DNA of 10,209 nt from Candidatus Zixiibacteriota bacterium (GTDB lineage: Bacteria; Zixibacteria; MSB-5A5; GN15; PGXB01), in assembly GCA_003641425.1 (NCBI GenBank), contig QNAH01000067.1, forward strand, positions 1-10,209, in the 5' to 3' direction. The position numbers and the translations under genes are program-made. Within the stretch, counting starts at the first letter, position 1. Each line of letters opens with the position of its first letter. Below the pieces are notes generated by a model, which had not been told where the DNA came from, made no database searches, and saw only the letters and a list, made by a program, of their open reading frames with translations. Shown piece by piece: positions 7,048 to 10,209 of the stretch.

Positions 7048-7428
7048 CTAATCCTGTCTATCGGGGGGGAACTGTTTCCGCCGGTTGGCGATATTAAACT
7101 GGGCGAGAAAATAATACAGTAATAATCCCAGCCCGGCCGCTATAAGCATAATCCCGATAGCCATTTCCGATGATATATAATCAGATGAAAGGCGCATAAC
7201 CACGACTGAGATGCCGATAAAGGTCAGAACAATGCCCCATTTCAGCGAAGATGACACATAGCGGTCGGCTCCGTTTTCAAAAAATTTCTTAACTTCATCT
7301 CCGACAAGGCCTTTTTCGATCAGGCGTTTGCGGGTGTAATGATCCAGAAAGGCTCGTGTTATCATAAATATTACCGGAAAAATGATAAATACCGGCAAAA
7401 TGTCGATTAGTCTTTCCATCGGGCTCAT
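7048..7428 (-). CDS. Small inner-membrane protein, DUF6249-like
   Basis: A 126-residue protein with three predicted membrane segments: ~8-28 (LPVFIIFPVIFMITRAFL), ~62-79 and ~88-109. Between the first and second lies a cytoplasmic-type stretch with HYTRKRLIEKG (30-40), which resembles the hallmark R-x-x-LIEKG region of DUF6249 proteins. The C terminus is basic and polar. No enzymatic motif is visible, and the family function is unknown to me. AAAAGGAG lies 6 nt before the ATG, a strong ribosome binding site. The gene diverges from the ECF sigma/anti-sigma pair. I recall DUF6249 genes near ECF sigma operons in FCB bacteria, so a shared envelope-stress role is a reasonable but unproven inference. 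It has its own terminator and is probably monocistronic. Confidence 0.75.
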   Translation of the reverse strand: MSPMERLIDILPVFIIFPVIFMITRAFLDHYTRKRLIEKGLVGDEVKKFFENGADRYVSSSLKWGIVLTFIGISVVVMRLSSDYISSEMAIGIMLIAAGLGLLLYYFLAQFNIANRRKQFPPDRQD

Positions 7429-7476
7429 TTTGCGCTCCTTTTATTAAAAATGATCGTTTCTCTCTTGTCCAACAGA

Positions 7477-7490
7477 TTAGACCGGTCTAA
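7477..7490. promoter_or_regulatory. Perfect 14-bp palindrome in the divergent promoter region (probable operator)
   Basis: TTAGACCGGTCTAA reads identically on both strands. It lies 48 bp from the DUF6249-like start and 80 bp from the sigma start, inside the divergent intergenic region. Its TAGACC half-sites resemble operators of some TetR-family repressors (recalled, not checked). No TetR-type gene is in view. It could control either or both directions. Confidence 0.5.
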
Positions 7491-7493
7491 CTT

Positions 7494-7536
7494 TAAAATG
7501 TTGCAGCTTAATCTTTGAAAATTCAGCAACATTTTA
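7494..7536. repeat. 11-bp inverted repeat ahead of the sigma gene
   Basis: TAAAATGTTGC (7494-7504) and GCAACATTTTA (7526-7536) are exact reverse complements with a 21-nt spacer, which itself contains TGAA-AA-TTCA. If transcribed toward the sigma gene it would fold into a stem-loop ending 24 nt before the AGGA ribosome binding site. It could equally be paired protein half-sites. No promoter matching a known consensus is convincing in this 142-bp region. Confidence 0.45.
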
Positions 7537-7570
7537 TTCCGGATACAGTCTTATTGAATAGGAAAATGAT

Positions 7571-8137
7571 GTGGACGATAAGACGTCAATAGTCCGAAAA
7601 ATAGTCGCCGGTGATAAACGGGCCTTTAGACTGCTTGTAGATGAATATCAAAGGCTGGTCAATCATATTGCTTTTCGGATGGTAAGCAACCCGGGCGACA
7701 GAGAAGATATTTGTCAGGATATTTTTATGAGAGTCTATCAGAACCTGGCCGGCTTCAGACACGATTCAAGGCTGTCGACATGGATCGCCCGGATCGCCTA
7801 TAACTGCTGTATCGATTACCTGAACAAGAATAATATCCCGTTTATTGACGAAGAATTCGACGAGACCATCTCAAATATGCCCGGCGGCTCGATTACACCG
7901 GAACAACAGCTTTACAAGTCTGATATATCTAATCTTCTACAAAAAGAAATCGGCTTACTCCCGGTGAAGTTTCGGGCTATTATTACCCTGTATCATCTCG
8001 ATGAGATGAGTTATGCCGAGATCGGCGACATTATGTCAATGCCTGAAGGAACGGTAAAAAATTATCTTTTTCGGGCAAGACGACTGTTAAGAGACAGATT
8101 GATGCTTAAATACGGCGAGGAGGAATTGCGGCAGTGA
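7571..8137 (+). CDS. ECF-family RNA polymerase sigma factor
   Basis: This 188-residue protein has only the two domains of an extracytoplasmic-function sigma factor. Sigma region 2 spans ~21-88, with the core-binding and -10 recognition helices around DREDICQDIFMRVYQNL and FRHDSRLSTWIARIAYNCCIDYL. Sigma region 4 spans ~122-178 with LPVKFRAIITLYHLDEMSYAEI and the helix-turn-helix MPEGTVKNYLFRARRLLRDRL that reads the -35. The start is GTG: a stop codon (TAG at 7559-7561) lies just upstream in frame, no in-frame ATG is near, and AGGA (7560-7563) sits 7 nt before it. It binds core RNA polymerase and redirects it to a regulon. The anti-sigma gene overlaps its stop, so the two are translationally coupled. 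Autoregulation is usual for this family, but I could not identify its own promoter motif. Confidence 0.95.
   Translation: MDDKTSIVRKIVAGDKRAFRLLVDEYQRLVNHIAFRMVSNPGDREDICQDIFMRVYQNLAGFRHDSRLSTWIARIAYNCCIDYLNKNNIPFIDEEFDETISNMPGGSITPEQQLYKSDISNLLQKEIGLLPVKFRAIITLYHLDEMSYAEIGDIMSMPEGTVKNYLFRARRLLRDRLMLKYGEEELRQ
8118..8123 (+). promoter_or_regulatory. Ribosome binding site of the anti-sigma gene inside the sigma coding region
   Basis: AGGAGG lies 10 nt before the GTG at 8134, within the last codons of the sigma gene. It supports the GTG start and, with the GTGA start/stop overlap, points to coupled translation that keeps sigma and anti-sigma in balance. Confidence 0.75.
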
Positions 8138-8652
8138 GACATTTAACCGATGATGAGATTCAGGGTTATCTCGATAATCATCCGGACAGTGACAGGGAAA
8201 AGATCAGGGCACATCTTGATATCTGCGGGCAGTGCCGATCGAACCTGGAAAACTATCAGATTATTGCCGGTCAACTCAATACCGACCATATTCCGGCTCT
8301 GTCCCCCGGTTTTACCGATGCTGTATTGTCGGCAATCAAGCCGGATACGCAGGATGTTCCGGTCGAGGAACCCTCCCGGCTTATTGCCTGGATGTCAGCC
8401 GCCGCCGTCTTTATCCTGGGTATTGCATCGACCATATATTTCACAGGCTCATCGGTTGCGAAAAATATAATCGCCCTGTTCAGCCCCGCCAATATCACGG
8501 AACCGTCATTTGTTTCCCGCTATAAAGAATATATCAGCGGCATCGATCTTGATCTTACTCTGGTATTTGCCGTCGCCCTGGTCCTGGCTGTGATCGCTCT
8601 GATCGATCGGATGATCAAAAGACGGCACAAACCGGTGTCATTTATGATCTGA
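8134..8652 (+). CDS. Membrane-anchored zinc-binding (ZAS) anti-sigma factor
   Basis: A 172-residue protein. Its N-terminal ~50 residues form an anti-sigma domain with the zinc motif H27-x3-C31-x2-C34 (HLDICGQC), preceded by H3 and H16 as possible fourth ligands. In the RsrA/ChrR class this domain wraps the cognate ECF sigma factor and, in some members, releases it when the cysteines are oxidised or the metal is lost. Two hydrophobic segments follow: ~83-104 (LIAWMSAAAVFILGIASTIYF) and ~139-160 (LDLTLVFAVALVLAVIALIDR). They place the zinc domain in the cytoplasm with a short ~35-residue periplasmic loop and return to a basic cytoplasmic tail. The GTG start overlaps the sigma TGA stop. The loop is too small for a typical sensor domain, so the signal may act through the zinc site or a partner protein. 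The gene ends only 4 bp from the convergent gene. Confidence 0.88.
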   Translation: MRHLTDDEIQGYLDNHPDSDREKIRAHLDICGQCRSNLENYQIIAGQLNTDHIPALSPGFTDAVLSAIKPDTQDVPVEEPSRLIAWMSAAAVFILGIASTIYFTGSSVAKNIIALFSPANITEPSFVSRYKEYISGIDLDLTLVFAVALVLAVIALIDRMIKRRHKPVSFMI

Positions 8653-8656
8653 CCCG

Positions 8657-9451
8657 CTACTTGATAAAGACATTCATCACCGTATTGAACTGCTCCACGA
8701 AATAAAGAGCATCCTCGGAACCGATATCATTCAGCCTTTTAATTGCCTCGCCGAGAATATCCTGGCCGGATTCATCTCCGGAGATTATCATTGTAATCCC
8801 GATGTAGCCATCGGCTAAAAGCTCACTCAGTTCATCGGCGGCATTACGGGCATATTCTTTTGATTTTTTGAACTCCTCCAGCGCCTTATCATATTCCTGC
8901 ACTGCGATCAACTGGGCGCCCAGCCCCCAGCAGGCAATCGAATGAGGCGTGTCGCCCTCATTTAATTCATCCACCAGGCGGACATTAAGCCGGGCGGCAT
9001 CGAGACCGATCGCAATATCCGAGGCGGTGATGACAATCCCCTTTTCATCCCAGCCGGGCCAGGTAAACGATGCCAGGTTGTATGAGATACGTCTGGCCGA
9101 CACCTTCAATTTTTTGGCAAGTTCCGGATCGTCCCGGCCCAGCGCTTCCGCCTCGGTTAGGCAATACTGCAGACCCGAACGGGCAAAAGCGCTCATATCG
9201 GCTACAGATTTCTTTTTCCAGTAAAAATCGAGAACGAGATTTTCGTAAGCTTTGGCCACTTCATCCGGTTCGCCCAAGCCCTGAATAAACGCCACCGCCC
9301 GGAAAAAATCCTGGTTTTCGATTAGTGATTTGACATTTTCGAATATTTCCGCCCGGGCTGAATCCTCTTCTTGTTGTCCCATGCTGGCGCCCCATAAAAA
9401 AACAATTATGGTAATAGTAAATATAGAAAAGCGAAATTTCAATGCATCCAT
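8657..9451 (-). CDS. Exported TPR-like protein of unknown function
   Basis: I do not recognise a named family. The 264-residue product begins with a Sec signal peptide: K5 and R7, a hydrophobic core FSIFTITIIVFLWGA and probable cleavage after SMG (~25), leaving a polar QQEED start. There is no lipobox cysteine. The mature part is almost wholly alpha-helical and acidic. Residues ~168-203 (TPHSIACWGLGAQLIAVQEYDKALEEFKKS region) fit one TPR repeat, and flanking helices may form further degenerate repeats; such folds bind other proteins. It therefore probably acts as a periplasmic scaffold. AAAAGGGAG sits 7 nt before the ATG. It follows murQ on the same strand by 72 bp with no convincing terminator between, so co-transcription is possible. 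A link to cell-wall recycling is only suggested by position. Confidence 0.75.
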   Translation of the reverse strand: MDALKFRFSIFTITIIVFLWGASMGQQEEDSARAEIFENVKSLIENQDFFRAVAFIQGLGEPDEVAKAYENLVLDFYWKKKSVADMSAFARSGLQYCLTEAEALGRDDPELAKKLKVSARRISYNLASFTWPGWDEKGIVITASDIAIGLDAARLNVRLVDELNEGDTPHSIACWGLGAQLIAVQEYDKALEEFKKSKEYARNAADELSELLADGYIGITMIISGDESGQDILGEAIKRLNDIGSEDALYFVEQFNTVMNVFIK

Positions 9452-9468
9452 GTTTATTCTCCCTTTTA

Positions 9469-9478
9469 GTTTTAAAAC
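9469..9478. promoter_or_regulatory. 10-bp palindrome GTTTTAAAAC just upstream of the TPR-like gene
   Basis: GTTTTAAAAC is self-complementary and lies directly upstream of the AAAAGGGAG ribosome binding site. AT-rich palindromes of this length arise by chance fairly often, so this is recorded only as a possible site in the 72-bp gap. No convincing terminator or promoter is seen there. Confidence 0.2.
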
Positions 9479-9523
9479 GTCGGGACAGCCGCCGATATTG
9501 GAAGCCCATGAAATAATGACCGT

Positions 9524-10209
9524 CTAAATTATCCGCTTGAGAAAACCGTCCGCCGCCCGGAGTCTTTCCTCGGCCTCGCTTTTGGAAACCGATAACTTGT
9601 GCATCACGATTGCCGTCTTGACCGAACCGCCGGCGCTTTTCAGCAATTCATCCGCCTTGTCAAAGCTGATCTCAAGAAAATCCATGAGTATTTTTCGCGA
9701 ACGCGATTCCAGCTTTTCCGAGCGCGCCTGCAGATCGATCATCAGGTTGCCGTAGGTCTTGCCGATCAAAACCATGGCTGTCGTGGTGATCATGTTCAGC
9801 GTCATTTTCTGAGCCGTCCCCGATTTCATCCGTGTCGATCCGGTAATGGCTTCCGGGCCGACCGGAAGCTCGATCAGAATATCGGGTTCTATATCCGGAT
9901 TTTCGACCTTGTTGCAGACGATCAGCGCCGTGCGACACCCGCGGGAGCGAGCATGTTCCACCCCTGCCGTGGTGTATGGTGTCCGGACCGAAGCGGCGAT
10001 ACCGATAACAAAATCGTTCTCGGTCAAGTTTACTTTATCCAGGTCTTCGATCGCCCAGTCAGTGTGATCCTCGGCTCCCTCTTTAGACAAGACCAGCGTT
10101 TCATGACCGCCCGAAATCAGCCCGACCACCTGTGACGGATCGATACCGAATGTCGGCGGACATTCGGCGGCATCGATTACACCCAGACGGCCCGATGTTC
10201 CGGCGCCGA
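9524..10209 (-). CDS. murQ: N-acetylmuramic acid 6-phosphate etherase MurQ (5' end outside window)
   Basis: The frame stays open to the right edge, so the N-terminal ~70 residues are missing. The 227 visible residues start at the sugar-phosphate-binding GAGTSGRLGV motif and continue through DAAECPPTFG, EGAEDH (visible ~43-48, carrying the conserved catalytic-region Glu), GSTRMKSGTAQK (~123-134) and the YGNLMIDLQA segment. The C-terminal helical part carries AGGSVKTAIVM (~190-201). All match the SIS-domain MurQ family, about 300 residues in E. coli. The enzyme acts in the cytoplasm and cleaves the D-lactyl ether of MurNAc-6-phosphate, giving GlcNAc-6-phosphate and D-lactate, a step in peptidoglycan recycling. 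The GTG at 10129 is an internal Val codon, not the start, since the SIS signature lies upstream of it. Its usual partners (a MurNAc kinase AnmK or a PTS transporter MurP) would lie beyond the window. A TPR-like exported protein follows 72 bp downstream. Confidence 0.95.
   Translation of the reverse strand, partial: GAGTSGRLGVIDAAECPPTFGIDPSQVVGLISGGHETLVLSKEGAEDHTDWAIEDLDKVNLTENDFVIGIAASVRTPYTTAGVEHARSRGCRTALIVCNKVENPDIEPDILIELPVGPEAITGSTRMKSGTAQKMTLNMITTTAMVLIGKTYGNLMIDLQARSEKLESRSRKILMDFLEISFDKADELLKSAGGSVKTAIVMHKLSVSKSEAEERLRAADGFLKRII

Noticed and set aside
7443..7472. Possible minus-strand promoter TTGGAC-18 bp-TTTAAT for the DUF6249-like gene
   Set aside because: The -10 match is good, but transcription would start inside the ribosome binding site, leaving no usable leader.
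7465..7493. Possible plus-strand promoter TTGTCC-17 bp-TAACTT for the sigma gene
   Set aside because: The matches are weak (4/6 and 3/6) and ECF operons often use a different, self-recognised promoter, so it is not called.
9480..9495. Small stem TCGG/CCGA with downstream T4 after murQ
   Set aside because: A 4-bp stem with only four T is too weak to call a terminator.
9599..10135. A 178-codon plus-strand frame opposite murQ
   Set aside because: MurQ motifs are unmistakable on the minus strand; the plus-strand product is Arg/His/Asp-rich with no family resemblance.
1..10209. CRISPR arrays, tandem repeats, IS ends, tRNA or rRNA genes
   Set aside because: Nothing resembling regularly spaced repeats, transposase genes, terminal inverted repeats or structural RNA genes was seen on either strand.

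Overview
The window reads as chromosomal DNA of a Gram-negative bacterium of the FCB superphylum. The strongest clue is the truncated gene at the left edge, which ends in a type IX secretion (T9SS, Por) C-terminal sorting domain with the NYPNPFNP motif. This form is common in candidate phyla such as Zixibacteria, Marinimicrobia, KSB1 and Ignavibacteria. GC content looks like roughly 50%, genes are densely packed, and most starts carry a purine-rich Shine-Dalgarno. The exact phylum is an inference. I saw no tRNA, rRNA, CRISPR array, insertion sequence or phage gene.

Layout, left to right. (1) 2-520 (+) is the C-terminal part of a T9SS-exported protein. It is followed 29 bp later by an ArsN2-like GNAT acetyltransferase (550-1011, +), with no other arsenic gene in view. 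A hairpin at 1013-1038 lies between this gene and the convergent 1071-3569 (-), a secreted S9 peptidase of the glutamyl-endopeptidase (S9D/CGEP-like) type. (2) 3789-6887 (-) is a soluble hybrid histidine kinase with five PAS domains, a HisKA/HATPase core and a C-terminal receiver. Its upstream region holds a candidate promoter with a 13-nt palindrome over the -35, then a hairpin and a T7 run just before the start codon. (3) 7048-7428 (-) is a small three-helix membrane protein (DUF6249-like) with a clear terminator. It diverges from an ECF sigma factor / zinc-binding anti-sigma pair (7571-8137 and 8134-8652, +). The 142-bp divergent region holds a perfect 14-bp palindrome and an 11-bp inverted repeat. 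(4) 8657-9451 (-) is an exported TPR-like protein of unknown function, placed 72 bp downstream of a truncated murQ (9524 to the right edge, -), a peptidoglycan-recycling enzyme.

The common theme is envelope biology and signalling: secreted and periplasmic proteins, a membrane-anchored anti-sigma with a probable redox or metal-responsive zinc motif, a cytoplasmic multi-PAS sensor and cell-wall recycling. No single operon unites them, and no obvious new defence or biosynthetic system is visible. The most unusual signals are regulatory. Two adjacent minus-strand genes (peptidase and kinase) both carry a hairpin plus a T7-T8 run directly ahead of their ribosome binding site, resembling a transcription attenuator. 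The sigma/DUF6249 divergent promoter region also carries strong dyad symmetry. No gap without a gene exceeds 300 bp; the largest is 3570-3788.
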